Assembly (NCBI RefSeq): GCF_014861485.1
Contig: NZ_JACZHT010000004.1
Location: 62,001 to 126,000 of the forward strand
DNA from: Phaeovibrio sulfidiphilus
Lineage (GTDB): Bacteria > Pseudomonadota > Alphaproteobacteria > Rhodospirillales > Rhodospirillaceae
Direction: 5' to 3'
Length of the DNA: 64,000 nt
Position numbers and translations under genes: made by a program. The notes below the pieces were generated by a model. It searched no databases. It saw nothing but the letters and a program-made list of their open reading frames with translations, and was not told the origin of the DNA. This document shows, in pieces, positions 1 through 8,273 of this stretch (the first letter of the stretch is position 1; each line of letters opens with the position of its first letter).

Positions 1-309
1 GCCCTTGTCGCTGGAAACCCGAACGTTTTCCTGTTCCTTGGCGCCAGCGTGCTGTTCGTGTTCGGCGTCGGAACCAGCGTGCCGGGGCTGATTGCCAGTG
101 TTGCCGGAGCGGTGGACCCGTCCCTGCGGGGGCTTGCCGTCTCGCTGTACACGTTCCTTCTGTTTGTGGGGGCAAGCCTTGGCCCCTGGCTGGCCCAGGC
201 GCTGGGGCGCTGGCCGGTTGAAACCACGCTCGCTGTTTTGTCGTCCCTTCTCGGGGCCGCCACGCTCTTCCTTGTGTTCGAGCGCAGGGCAGTCACGCCG
301 GTCGCCTGA
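1..309 (+). CDS. MFS transporter, C-terminal fragment (5' end outside window)
   Basis: The reading frame is open from the first base and ends at a TGA at 307-309, so only the last ~102 residues are seen. They form about three hydrophobic segments separated by short Gly/Pro-rich turns, ending in a short charged tail, as in the last helices of a major facilitator superfamily drug/sugar permease. The loop with Asp-Pro-Ser-Leu-Arg-Gly followed by a Gly-rich helix is typical of the C-terminal half of MFS exporters. Substrate cannot be inferred. An inner-membrane location is inferred from hydrophobicity. Confidence 0.6.
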   Translation, partial: ALVAGNPNVFLFLGASVLFVFGVGTSVPGLIASVAGAVDPSLRGLAVSLYTFLLFVGASLGPWLAQALGRWPVETTLAVLSSLLGAATLFLVFERRAVTPVA

Positions 310-394
310 AACACCGGATCCGGGGCGTATCCGTCGCCGTCGACGTCACCACGGGTCCGTTGCGCCTCCGGGCCCGGAGCTCAGGGAAACCACC

Positions 395-1060
395 ATGAAA
401 GCTCTGTTCTTCTCGCTTTTGACGCTGGGAGCGCTCGTTTCGCCTTCCCTTTCCATCACTGCCGCCGCCAACGGGCCGGCCGCCAGGGAGTTTTCTGCCA
501 TGACAACCGCCACAGCCCACCCCACACCGACATTCCTCCCCATGGACAGCCACCGGGAAGTCCGGCGGACCTCGGTCCTGATCGACGGCAATCCCGCCGA
601 GCTGACGCGCCATGAGCGCTCCGATGGACGCAACGCGGGCCTTTTCGGAGAGCATATCAGTGTTCTCCACGCGCCTGACGGTCGCCTGAAAGGCTTCGCC
701 CGCCTGTCCCTGGACCTGGCCGGAGAGCCTCTTCCCGACCGTGAGGAGACCGAGAACATCGCCCGCGCTTTTCTTGCGGACCATGCTCCGGACCTGTTGC
801 CCACCATGAAAATCAGCTGGATCGAGCCCCATGACGAGACCATCGTTGATCGCACAGGGGGCGCGGAGACCACGGTCACCGTGACTGGCATGAAGGTGAA
901 GGCCCGGAACCTTGCGGACGGCACGTGGTTCTGGGTGATCGTCGGCGGCGATCGCACACCCATGGTCTTCGAGCGCGATATTGTCTGGATCGCCTTTCCC
1001 GGACACCGCCAGACGGAAAAGTGGCTTCACGACAACTGGCTGAATGAGCGGTCCGGCTGA
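395..1060 (+). CDS. exported protein of unknown function (221 aa)
   Basis: Start chosen at ATG 395, preceded by an AGGGA ribosome site, because it begins a clear Sec signal peptide: MK, a hydrophobic stretch of about 16 residues, then Ala-Ala-Ala near residue 25. The mature part is hydrophilic, has no membrane segments and no cysteine-rich motif, and ends in a Trp-rich tail. I do not recognise the family; a periplasmic location is inferred from the signal peptide. It lies 85 bp downstream of the MFS gene on the same strand and could be co-transcribed with it. An in-frame extension upstream to 92 overlaps the MFS gene and is not needed. Confidence 0.6.
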   Translation: MKALFFSLLTLGALVSPSLSITAAANGPAAREFSAMTTATAHPTPTFLPMDSHREVRRTSVLIDGNPAELTRHERSDGRNAGLFGEHISVLHAPDGRLKGFARLSLDLAGEPLPDREETENIARAFLADHAPDLLPTMKISWIEPHDETIVDRTGGAETTVTVTGMKVKARNLADGTWFWVIVGGDRTPMVFERDIVWIAFPGHRQTEKWLHDNWLNERSG

Positions 1061-1185
1061 TGGTGTGGTCCGGCTGAACGGATGGCCGTTTGCCGGTCCG
1101 GTAGCCGTTTGTCGTCCCAGTGGCGGGGTGTGTTTGCGCCCCGCCCCGACGACAACCGGCTTCGGGGGCTCCTGGAACTGAGATC

Positions 1186-1422
1186 CTACTGCGAGGGCTG
1201 GAAGGTCTTCAGCCGCTCCATAATCTCCTCCGGGTGCTCCTGAAGGTACAGGGCGGCGTAGCGGGTCCGCGCGTCCGTTTCCGGGTTCTTTTCGAGTTTT
1301 CCATAACCTCTCCGGGTTATCCCGAAGAGAAACGCCGCCTGGTCCTGGGTCAGCCGGTTGATTTTCCGCCATGCCTTCAGGTCATAGGACGGGACGGGGG
1401 CTTCGGGCGGGTGATCGGTCAT
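1186..1422 (-). CDS. small HTH (XRE/Cro-like) DNA-binding protein (78 aa)
   Basis: Start at the ATG complementary to 1420-1422, with AAGGAA about 8 bases upstream on the minus strand. The whole protein is essentially one helix-turn-helix domain. Residues ~15-50 carry the XRE-type pattern of a helix with Lys-Ala-Trp-Arg, then Leu-Thr-Gln-Asp-Gln-Ala-Ala, a turn, and a recognition helix around Arg-Arg-Gly-Tyr-Gly-Lys-Leu-Glu-Lys. A short C-terminal helix follows. It stands alone, convergent with the exported-protein gene, so its targets are unknown. It could be a stand-alone regulator or the antitoxin-like relic of a toxin-antitoxin pair, but no toxin partner is visible beside it. Confidence 0.7.
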   Translation of the reverse strand: MTDHPPEAPVPSYDLKAWRKINRLTQDQAAFLFGITRRGYGKLEKNPETDARTRYAALYLQEHPEEIMERLKTFQPSQ

Positions 1423-2270
1423 GGGAATTCCTTGAAAACAGGTTGAGGAAGGCGCGCGCGAGACCATCGCCGCCGTGTTCGTCAGATCCCGGAGGGCTCG
1501 GCCCGCTCCCCGGGCCCCGGGGGGCGGGTTCCGGCGCTCACGCCCGTCATCCGGAGCCGAACCACGGCGGGACCAACGTGGTTCATCCCGGGGCATCTGC
1601 CGTGAGGGATCACCCACAGTCCGGATCCGCGGCCCGACACACCCGAGATGTTTTCCGGGGGCTTCAATAGCAAAACGTGTTCGTTTTCAAAACACTATTC
1701 GGGGCCGGGCCGGGCGCTTTTCCGGTGCGGCCTTTCCAGACGCGGAAACCTGCACTACTATCCCCCGGGCGCCGGAACCGGACCAGCCGGACATCTCCGG
1801 GGGGACACAGTGCACCGTGGATCCTGCACCGCGCCCTTCCGAAAGGGCCCGGTGTTGCGGACCGCCCCGGCCCCGTGATGGGGAGGCCGCGTCGGGCCCG
1901 GTCGTGCGAGGCAGGTTCGCGGCGGAGGGGCCACAGTCCACCCGCACACAGGCCCCCCTAACCTTGAGAAGCGACATCGCGATTTGCACACACACGCTCC
2001 ATCAGAGGCACGACACCGCGAGCCCGGCGCGCAAGGCGCCCGCTGCGGCTCCGGACCCGGGTTTGCCAAACACCGGGTCGGGGCGCGTCCTCGGCGACCG
2101 GCGCGGACAGCACTGGCGTTCCCAGCCTCACGGACCGGGCGTCGGGGGGGCGCGTTCCCTGGCCCGTGTCGGCGCCTCACGGCCTGCCGGACCTCGCGTC
2201 CGGCTTCGGTTCCCGTCCGGGCGGAGCCGCCTGTGAACTGTTTTGGCTTCCGGCGGCGGGGGGTGACGCT
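1423..2270. other. gene-free stretch of 848 bp
   Basis: No convincing gene. Long open frames here (for example 1475-2236) are Arg/Pro/Gly-rich by-products of high GC with no ribosome site. The one feature of note is an AT-rich island at about 1660-1705, unlike its surroundings. It may hold the promoter for the HTH gene on the minus strand or for the downstream plus-strand gene. Confidence 0.5.
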
Positions 2271-3230
2271 GTGAGTGTGCTGCCTGTCTTTCTTCCTTTG
2301 GAAAACCGGCCCTGCCTGGTGGTCGCCTGCGCCGCTGCGCCCTGGGGAGCCACGCTGTCCAAGGTGCGGGCTCTGGCCCGCGCCGGAGCCCGGGTCACCC
2401 TTGCGTGCGACGCCGGGCCCGCCCGTGTCCGGGAGGCCCAAGACGCCGGGGCCTCCGACGTCGTTCCGCTGGATGAGGCTGGAGCGCACATCCCCCGGCA
2501 GGGCCTTGCGATCTTGAACTCGCCCGATCAGGACCGGGTCGCCCGGCTGGGCGGGGCCATCCGTTCTCAGGGGTCGTGGGTCAATGTGGTGGACCAGCCG
2601 AACGCGTCCGATTTTATTTTCGGCGCCCTTGTGGACCGTTCGCCGGTTCTCGTGGCCATCACCACGGGCGGCCAGGCGCCGGCGGCGGCGCGGGCCCTGC
2701 GCCAGCGTCTGGAGGGGCTTTTGCCCGGGAACCTGGGGGAGGCGGTGGCCTGGAGTGCGCCCGTCCGGTCGGCGCTTCAGGCGGCCGGGATGGACAGTGC
2801 CACCCGCGCGCGGGTGTGGTCCGCGTTCTGGGAGCACGTCTTTTCCCTGGAGACCTCGGTTCCCCTGTCCCGCGAGGGGGCAACGGATCCGGCGGCATTT
2901 GCCGAGACCTGGGCCACGCCCCCTGAGGCCCGGCTGCTCGTCCTGGACGCCCCCGAGGCTCCGGATCTCCTGACCTTGCGCGATGTGCGCCAGCTGTCTG
3001 CCGCGCGGACCGTCCTGGCCGATGCCCGGTGCCTGGCGGACTTCCGCTTCCTGTTTCGCCGCGAGGCCCGGTTGCGCACGCCCTCCGCCCCCGGTTATCC
3101 CGAGCTTCGGGAGGCCCTGGACGACGGCGGGCTGAGCGTCTGGCTGTGCCGCGGCGGGGAGCGGCCGCCGGCCGACCTCCTGGAGGACGTCAGGCGTCGG
3201 GGTCTCCGGGTGGACACCCCGACCCGGTGA
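2271..3230 (+). CDS. degenerate CysG-like siroheme synthase (precorrin-2 dehydrogenase/ferrochelatase domain plus remnant of SUMT domain)
   Basis: GTG start at 2271 chosen because the CysG/Met8-type N-terminus (Leu-Pro-Val-Phe-Leu) begins there. Residues ~1-150 match the precorrin-2 dehydrogenase/sirohydrochlorin ferrochelatase domain: Asn-Val-Val-Asp near residue 105, then Ser-Pro-Val-Leu-Val-Ala-Ile-Thr-Thr-Gly-Gly and the Arg-rich helix. The N-terminal nucleotide-binding turn, normally Gly-Gly-Gly-x-Val-Ala, is replaced by Ala-Cys-Ala-Ala-Ala-Pro-Trp-Gly. Near residue 235 a stretch Ala-Pro-Asp-Leu-Leu-Thr-Leu-Arg resembles the start of the uroporphyrinogen-III methyltransferase domain (normally Gly-Pro-Gly-Asp-Pro-Asp-Leu-Leu-Thr), but only about 85 residues remain. 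It faces a siroheme enzyme gene end to end, consistent with a siroheme role. Whether it is catalytically active is doubtful. Confidence 0.7.
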   Translation: MSVLPVFLPLENRPCLVVACAAAPWGATLSKVRALARAGARVTLACDAGPARVREAQDAGASDVVPLDEAGAHIPRQGLAILNSPDQDRVARLGGAIRSQGSWVNVVDQPNASDFIFGALVDRSPVLVAITTGGQAPAAARALRQRLEGLLPGNLGEAVAWSAPVRSALQAAGMDSATRARVWSAFWEHVFSLETSVPLSREGATDPAAFAETWATPPEARLLVLDAPEAPDLLTLRDVRQLSAARTVLADARCLADFRFLFRREARLRTPSAPGYPELREALDDGGLSVWLCRGGERPPADLLEDVRRRGLRVDTPTR

Positions 3231-4925
3231 TCAGCCCTTCTTGAGGGAGAACGGCTCGTCGGCAGACCAGTCGTGGTAAAACAGGGGGTCTTCCGCAAAC
3301 GGCGGAGCGACATCGTAACGCTCCACCAGGTCGGCCACCTCGTCTGCCCCCTCGCCCAGGACCCAGTCGCCGAAGGCCTCGGTCGGCGCCTCGTCGCGGG
3401 TCAGCCACAGTCCCAGAAGCGCCACGACAAAGTCCGGCACAGCGCGGGCGGGAACGCGGCCAAAGGATCGGGCCAGACGGGTGTGTCCCACACCGGCGCG
3501 GGCTCCGGCAAACAGGGTGTAGGCCGGGAACGCAACCCCGTCCTGCCGGCGCGCGCCGCCCGAGAAGCCGAGATCGGCCATCAGGTGCTGGCCGCAGGCG
3601 TTCGGGCAGCCCGAGACGTTCAGGTGAAAGTCCCCAAGCCGGTCCAGGTCCAGAGAGGACGCCTCCAGCGCCTCCAGGATGGCCGAAAGCAGGCCCTTGG
3701 AGCGGCAGATGCCCAGCTTGCAGGTTTCCGCGCCGGTGCAGGCAATGGCCTCCCCCGAAAGGCGGGGCCGGTCGCTCGGAAGCCCTTCCTCCTGCAAGAG
3801 GGCAAACAGCGCCCCCAGCCGGTTTTCGGGAATGTGGCGCAGCCGGAGGTTCTGTCCGAACGTCGCCCGGACGGTGTCGTCCCCGATGGGCGCCAGGAAG
3901 TCCGCAAGGCGCCGGGCGGTCGCGTTGGGCAGGTTGCCCATGGGGACCGGAACCACAACGGAGTACCGTCCGGCCTGGCGCTGGGACTCCACATAGCGCG
4001 AGCGCCACAGCCGCTCGGCCTCGTCGGGCTCGGCGGCTCCTGCGAAGGGGTCGCTGTCGGGAACAGGCACGACGGGACCGGGCACAAACGGGGCGGGGCT
4101 TTCTTGCAGCAGCCCCGCATACTCGGCCTCGTAATACTGGCGGAAGGTTTCCTCCCCCAGGGCGCTCCACAGAAAGCGAAGCCGCGCGCGGGCCCGGTTC
4201 TCCCGGTCGCCGTACTTCGAGAACACGCGCTTGATGGCCTCGCTCACAAGCCAGACGTCGCTTTCGGCAATGAAGTCGTGCAGCACATGGGCGATTTCGG
4301 GCTTGTTGCCCGCACCCCCGGCCACAAACACCTGAAAGCCACGGGCGCCGTCCCGCATCGTGGCCACGAAACCCACGTCATTCAGCAGGGCATAGGCCCC
4401 GTCTCTGGGCCCGTTCGCAAACGAGATCTTGAACTTGCGCGGCAGCTGCCAGGACGTGGGATCGGCAATCATCCGGCTGGTCAGGGCGAAGGCGTGGGGG
4501 CTGGGGTCAAAGACCTCGTCCCGCGCAAAACCGGCATCGGGGGAGACCAGGACGTTGCGGACCGTTCCGCCTCCGCCGCCCCGGGTGGCCAGTTCGAGGC
4601 CCTTCAGATCCTCCATGACCGCGATGACGTCTTCGGCGCGCAGGTCGTGAATCTGGAACTCCTGGCGGGTCGTCACGTGGAGACAGGGCGCCCCGTAGCG
4701 CTCGGCGATATCGGCCATGCCGCGCAGTTGGGCGGGCGTCACGGCCCCGGCCGGAGTGCGGACACGAACCATGCGCACGCCGTGGCCGCGCTGCTCGTAG
4801 GATCCCCAGGCGACCCGCAGCCGGTCCAGGGTGCTTTCCTCCATTTCGCCGGACGCGGCCTGTGCGGTCGCGGCTTTCAGGGCGTCCAGTTCGTCAGTCA
4901 AAGTCTCGGGAAGACGGTAGAACAT
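3231..4925 (-). CDS. nitrite/sulfite reductase, siroheme and [4Fe-4S] hemoprotein (564 aa)
   Basis: Start at the ATG complementary to 4923-4925, with a purine-rich AAGAGAGAC upstream. The protein has two ferredoxin-like siroheme domain repeats. Near residue 85 is Thr-Thr-Arg-Gln-Glu-Phe-Gln-Ile-His, the family's siroheme-side signature. The cluster ligands are Cys396-x5-Cys402 and Cys440-x3-Cys444 (Gly-Cys-Pro-Asn-Ala-Cys-Gly). Siroheme and the 4Fe-4S cluster reduce sulfite to sulfide, or nitrite to ammonia, with six electrons, probably from ferredoxin since no flavin or NADPH domain is fused. It converges with the CysG-like gene with no intergenic space. Whether sulfite or nitrite is the substrate cannot be read from sequence; the 564-aa length fits the assimilatory class. 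Confidence 0.9.
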   Translation of the reverse strand: MFYRLPETLTDELDALKAATAQAASGEMEESTLDRLRVAWGSYEQRGHGVRMVRVRTPAGAVTPAQLRGMADIAERYGAPCLHVTTRQEFQIHDLRAEDVIAVMEDLKGLELATRGGGGGTVRNVLVSPDAGFARDEVFDPSPHAFALTSRMIADPTSWQLPRKFKISFANGPRDGAYALLNDVGFVATMRDGARGFQVFVAGGAGNKPEIAHVLHDFIAESDVWLVSEAIKRVFSKYGDRENRARARLRFLWSALGEETFRQYYEAEYAGLLQESPAPFVPGPVVPVPDSDPFAGAAEPDEAERLWRSRYVESQRQAGRYSVVVPVPMGNLPNATARRLADFLAPIGDDTVRATFGQNLRLRHIPENRLGALFALLQEEGLPSDRPRLSGEAIACTGAETCKLGICRSKGLLSAILEALEASSLDLDRLGDFHLNVSGCPNACGQHLMADLGFSGGARRQDGVAFPAYTLFAGARAGVGHTRLARSFGRVPARAVPDFVVALLGLWLTRDEAPTEAFGDWVLGEGADEVADLVERYDVAPPFAEDPLFYHDWSADEPFSLKKG

Positions 4926-5568
4926 AGGGTGTCTCTCTTGTCCGGCCCGCTTGGCCTCTGGCTTTTGCCGCCGGTTCGTTCCGGTGAAACGGATCGAAGG
5001 GACAAAGGGGATATCCTGTCGATCCGCAAAAACGGGGTCTGGTGTGTCCGCGTGCCGGGGCACGGCGGCGGGTGTCCTGCATCGGGGCTCCCGGCCCGGG
5101 CCCCCGTCACTCCGGATCCGGAGGGTGCGGGCGAACCGGCGTCGGCCCACAGGTGGCAGCCGCGCATCGGCATCACGCAGCGCTGTCCCGCAGCAGGGGG
5201 AGACGCGAAGGGGCGTGTGCCTGAGCACGTCCGGCCCACGCTCGTTTCCCGAAACGCCCCGTACAGGGGGAGACCACGGGCAGCGCCTGAACAACACCAC
5301 AAACCCGACTGGATTTGTGTATTGTGAGCCCGGGTTGAACGCAAGGTCTTTCTGGTGCGCGTTTTTGCTGGCGTTCGTCCGAAAGCCGGAGCCCGGGGCG
5401 TGCCCGGTTTCCGGACCCTGCCCGGTTCTGTGGCTCCTTGCGGGTCACGATCCGTGTGGCGATGTGGGGCGGTTCGTCGGCAAAACCGCACCGGCACAGC
5501 GGTGGACCATCAGGCGTATGGGACGTTTTGCAGGGAAGGCCCCCTGATCCCCGGGGGGGCGGAGGATC
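4926..5568. other. gene-free stretch of 643 bp
   Basis: Upstream region of the sulfite/nitrite reductase. No supported gene. A short AT-richer patch at about 5308-5330 (ATTTGTGTATTGTG) is the only obvious promoter-like spot. The rest is GC-rich with overlapping spurious frames on both strands. Confidence 0.45.
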
Positions 5569-5653
5569 TGGTCCGGGCAGCCGGACTCGAACCGGCATGG
5601 GATAACCCGGGGGATTTTAAGTCCCCTGCGTCTACCTGTTCCGCCATGCCCGG
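5569..5653 (-). tRNA. tRNA-Leu (anticodon UAA), CCA encoded
   Basis: Read on the minus strand, a seven-base acceptor arm CCGGGCA at 5653-5647 pairs with TGCCCGG at the 3' end, followed by discriminator A and an encoded CCA (5571-5569). The anticodon arm is GGGGA-CTTAAAA-TCCCC, giving anticodon TAA, so it reads UUA/UUG leucine codons. A long variable arm (CGGGTTATCCC region) and the T-arm GGTTCGAGTCC complete a class II leucine tRNA of 85 nt. It stands alone. Confidence 0.95.
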
Positions 5654-5817
5654 GCGGTGGGGATGCGTGTCGCCCGGGGCGGGGGTGGTGCGGTGTCCGC
5701 GTACCTGCGGGGGCCCTGGGCTCCGCTCCCGGCCTTCGGGGGCGGGCATGGTAGGGGCGCCGCCTGTCCGCTGTCAAGACGCGGTTCGGGTGCTCCGGCG
5801 GGTGTGCCGGGGGGCGG

Positions 5818-5852
5818 GCGGTGACGTGAGCGGTGACGTGAGCGGTGACGTG
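5818..5852. repeat. 12-bp tandem repeat, about 2.9 copies
   Basis: The unit GCGGTGACGTGA occurs at 5818-5829 and 5830-5841, with a third copy at 5842-5852 that diverges at its last base. It lies in non-coding DNA. Confidence 0.85.
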
Positions 5853-6146
5853 GGTCGGATGCTTCGGGGGCGCTCCGGGGGGCGGGCAGTGCGGGGCCCG
5901 GGTCCGCCCGCGTCCTGTTCTGGTCCGTCATGGCGGGCCCGGCTGGCGCTGGGCAGCGCTGGGCCCTGTCCTGTCTGCTCACTCTTGCCTCTCCTTCGGG
6001 AGGCTCCCGTAATGCCGGGCGGTGGAGACATCTGCGAGCGGCAGGAAATCCGCTGCCATCTCTCCGGGCCGTTCTTCCTTCTGCGGAGTAATGGCCGCGG
6101 GAGCCGCCCTGACCCCGTTTGCCGTCCGGGGCCCGATCCGCAAAAG

Positions 6147-6180
6147 AACGCCCCTGCCGAAGGGTCTCGACAGGGGCGTT
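6147..6180 (-). terminator. Rho-independent terminator of the 6262-7095 gene
   Basis: Perfect 10-bp inverted repeat AACGCCCCTG (6147-6156) / CAGGGGCGTT (6171-6180) with a 14-nt loop. Read on the minus strand it is followed by CTTTTG. It lies about 80 bp past the stop codon of the minus-strand gene. Confidence 0.8.
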
Positions 6181-6261
6181 TGCTGCGCGAGAGAGTGTGC
6201 CGGGGACCGCAGGGGCCGTTGCGGGTGGCTGTGGCCCTGAAGCGGTCCGGCCGGAGGCGGC

Positions 6262-7095
6262 TTACTCGGCCTTCGGCGCGGCCGGGCTGGCTGCGGGGCC
6301 GCCCTGCATCGGGCCACCCTGCATGGGGCCGCCGCGTCCCGGACCCATCATTCCGGGCATGCCGCCCCGGGGCATGCCCCCCATGCGGGGACCGAACCGG
6401 CCGGGCTCGAAGCTTTCGGTGGCCAGAACCTTGCCCGTCACCGAGTCCACCAGAACGATGGACATGGAGCGGGGGCCGCTCTCGGCGGTGCTCTTCATCG
6501 TGACCATCCACGCGGTGCCCTCGGTGCTCTCATCCGAGGCCACGCCCCGGACCATGACCGGCTTCGCGTCCTTGACGGTGTTTGCCGCCGTGCCCAGGGC
6601 CGTGGCCGCATCGACCTTGGCGGTTCTCATGTCCGCGGCCGGGCCGAAGCCGCGGGCGCCCCAGCCCTTCCAGCCGCCCTGATGACGCCAGCCCGAGCTG
6701 GGGTTGAACGGGGCCCGGGCGAACACGCCGGTGGCCTCGCCGATCACGTCGGTGGCGCCCGTCAGGCCGTTGACCGCAACCATGGTGCGGGTGTCCGCGT
6801 CCCGGACGGTGACCAGGTACGTGGGGGCAGAACCCTTCCGGTCTTTCGGCGTGACGCGCTCCTCGCCCGGAAGCCCGAAGGCCGCGAGGCGGGCGCCCTG
6901 GACGGCACCCGGAACTTTTTTGGTGGCCGCCGTGATGGCCGCATTCAGGTCAAGGGATGCGCCCTTCATGGCCTCGGTGATGGCTTTGTCGTAGTCGTCG
7001 TTCGGACCCCAGCAATAGGGCTGGGCACTCGCCGCGAGCGGGAGCATCAGGCTGCCTGCGAGCAGGGTCGAGAAGAACAGGGAGCGACGGCTCAT
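6262..7095 (-). CDS. exported protein with Gly/Met/Pro-rich C-terminal tail (277 aa)
   Basis: A Sec signal peptide (Met-Ser-Arg-Arg, hydrophobic core, Ala-Ser-Ala near residue 24) indicates export. Residues ~30-200 hold two stretches, each with an alpha helix followed by a Val-Thr-Val/Val-Thr-Met strand and Gly-x-Val, weakly like PepSY-type repeats. I regard the family as unassigned. The last ~50 residues are dominated by Gly, Met and Pro, with near-repeats of Gly-Gly-Pro-Met-Gln. Met-rich tails of this kind occur in periplasmic copper-binding proteins, so metal contact is possible but only inferred. AAAGG precedes the ATG. It is monocistronic with its own terminator. Confidence 0.65.
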   Translation of the reverse strand: MSRRSLFFSTLLAGSLMLPLAASAQPYCWGPNDDYDKAITEAMKGASLDLNAAITAATKKVPGAVQGARLAAFGLPGEERVTPKDRKGSAPTYLVTVRDADTRTMVAVNGLTGATDVIGEATGVFARAPFNPSSGWRHQGGWKGWGARGFGPAADMRTAKVDAATALGTAANTVKDAKPVMVRGVASDESTEGTAWMVTMKSTAESGPRSMSIVLVDSVTGKVLATESFEPGRFGPRMGGMPRGGMPGMMGPGRGGPMQGGPMQGGPAASPAAPKAE

Positions 7096-7349
7096 GGAGG
7101 AGACCTTTCAAGAGAGGGGGAGTGGGGCCAGGCCAGGATCGTCAGGATCCCGGCCGGGGGTGCGCCGTCGTGGGCGCAACCCTGGGGGCTCGCAACCTTA
7201 TCGCCTCAAACGCGGGCGGCGCAAGCCTGGAGTTGCTTCAAACTTGCGCGGCGGGTCTGTTCCCTCTACTCTGGACGCAGTGTCAGGATACCTGGGCCAT
7301 TGCCGGATGACAGGTGTCTTCATGAGGAAAATCAGGAGAATCGGGCTTA

Positions 7350-8273
7350 ATGGCGGAGTGTTCTGGAGGGACGTCTGGGACTCCCTCTCGCGAGACGTCC
7401 GAGGTACCCCACGTCATCGGGACCGGCGGGGAGGATTTTTTCTGCGATGTGATTGAGGCGAGCCACCGGACCCCGGTCCTTGTGGATTTTCATGCGGACT
7501 GGTGCCCTCCGTGCCGTGTTCTGGCCCCCTTTCTCGAGACGATGGCCAACCGGAAGAAGGGGCGGGTTCGTGTGGCTCACGTTGCTGTGGATGATAACGA
7601 GGGGCTGGCGGGCCTTCTGGGGCTCCATACGCTGCCCACCGTCATCGCCTTTCTGAACGGCCAGGAGGTGGACCGCTTTGTCGGCCTGCAGCCGGTGGAC
7701 ACGGTGGTGGCCTTTGTGAGGGGGCTTGTGGCCCGGTGCTGTCCCGGGGGCCTGTACAGTGAGCTGGCCCGGGCCGAGACGGCCCTGGTGGCCGGGGATG
7801 CTGCCGGGGCCCTGGCCCTGTTCGAGGGGGTCTGGCGGCGGGAGCCGGGGAGCCTGCCGGCCCTTGCGGGCATCTTTCGGGCCCGCATCACCCAGGGGGA
7901 GGTGGAGGCCGTGAGGGGGGCTCTGGCGCTTCTGGACGAGGACGACCGCTGGGCCGAGCCCTTCCGGCGGGTGCACGCCTTTTTGGAGATTCTCGCCGGT
8001 GCCGGATCGGAGGAGACCCTCTCTGGCGCACTGGACCGGCTGCACCGGGATCCGGCGGATCGCGAGGCCCGGCGGGATGCGGCGTGCGGGCTTTTTGCCC
8101 GGGGGGATGCGGCCGGTGCCGTGGACCTGCTTATTGAGCCGTTCGGGGCCGATCCGGCCTGGAGCGCGAGCGCGGAGCAGACGCTGCTGCTGAAGGTGGC
8201 GGATGTCCTGGGGCCGGCGAATCCGGTGATCCGGGAGGCGTGGCAGCGGTTTCCCCGTCGCCTGTTTTCCTGA
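7350..8273 (+). CDS. ybbN: thioredoxin-fold co-chaperone with TPR-like C-terminus (YbbN/CnoX type)
   Basis: 307 aa. Residues ~25-135 are a thioredoxin fold with the active-site motif Trp-Cys52-Pro-Pro-Cys55 and the cis-proline loop Thr-Leu-Pro-Thr. The rest is an Ala/Leu-rich helical region of repeated ~35-residue units resembling TPRs, as in YbbN/CnoX, which hand unfolding or oxidation-damaged proteins to DnaK and GroEL. Unlike E. coli YbbN the CxxC is intact, so redox activity is possible. AGGAG lies about 11 bases before the ATG. The LON-domain and Trm112 genes follow, a common alphaproteobacterial neighbourhood. Confidence 0.88.
   Translation: MAECSGGTSGTPSRETSEVPHVIGTGGEDFFCDVIEASHRTPVLVDFHADWCPPCRVLAPFLETMANRKKGRVRVAHVAVDDNEGLAGLLGLHTLPTVIAFLNGQEVDRFVGLQPVDTVVAFVRGLVARCCPGGLYSELARAETALVAGDAAGALALFEGVWRREPGSLPALAGIFRARITQGEVEAVRGALALLDEDDRWAEPFRRVHAFLEILAGAGSEETLSGALDRLHRDPADREARRDAACGLFARGDAAGAVDLLIEPFGADPAWSASAEQTLLLKVADVLGPANPVIREAWQRFPRRLFS

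Larger units (their letters stand above)
5654..6261. other. gene-free stretch of 608 bp with tandem repeat and folded segment
   Basis: No supported gene. It contains a 12-bp tandem repeat at 5818-5852. A segment at 6002-6105 is bounded by the complementary octamers GGCTCCCG and CGGGAGCC and has internal complementarity. The terminator of the following minus-strand gene lies at 6147-6180. A minus-strand frame ending near 5979 has less Arg/Pro-biased composition in its last 35 residues but no ribosome site, so it is not called. Confidence 0.4.

Noticed and set aside
1475-2236. 253-aa frame in the 1.4-2.3 kb spacer
   Set aside because: Pro/Arg/Gly-rich, no ribosome site, no recognisable domain; overlapping frames of similar quality run on both strands.
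5820-5852. CRISPR-like repeat
   Set aside because: The 12-bp units are directly adjacent with no spacers; no cas gene is present.
5979-6150. Possible transposase-like fragment on the minus strand
   Set aside because: About 35 residues of more ordinary composition end a longer poor frame; no start, ribosome site, inverted repeats or catalytic motif were found.
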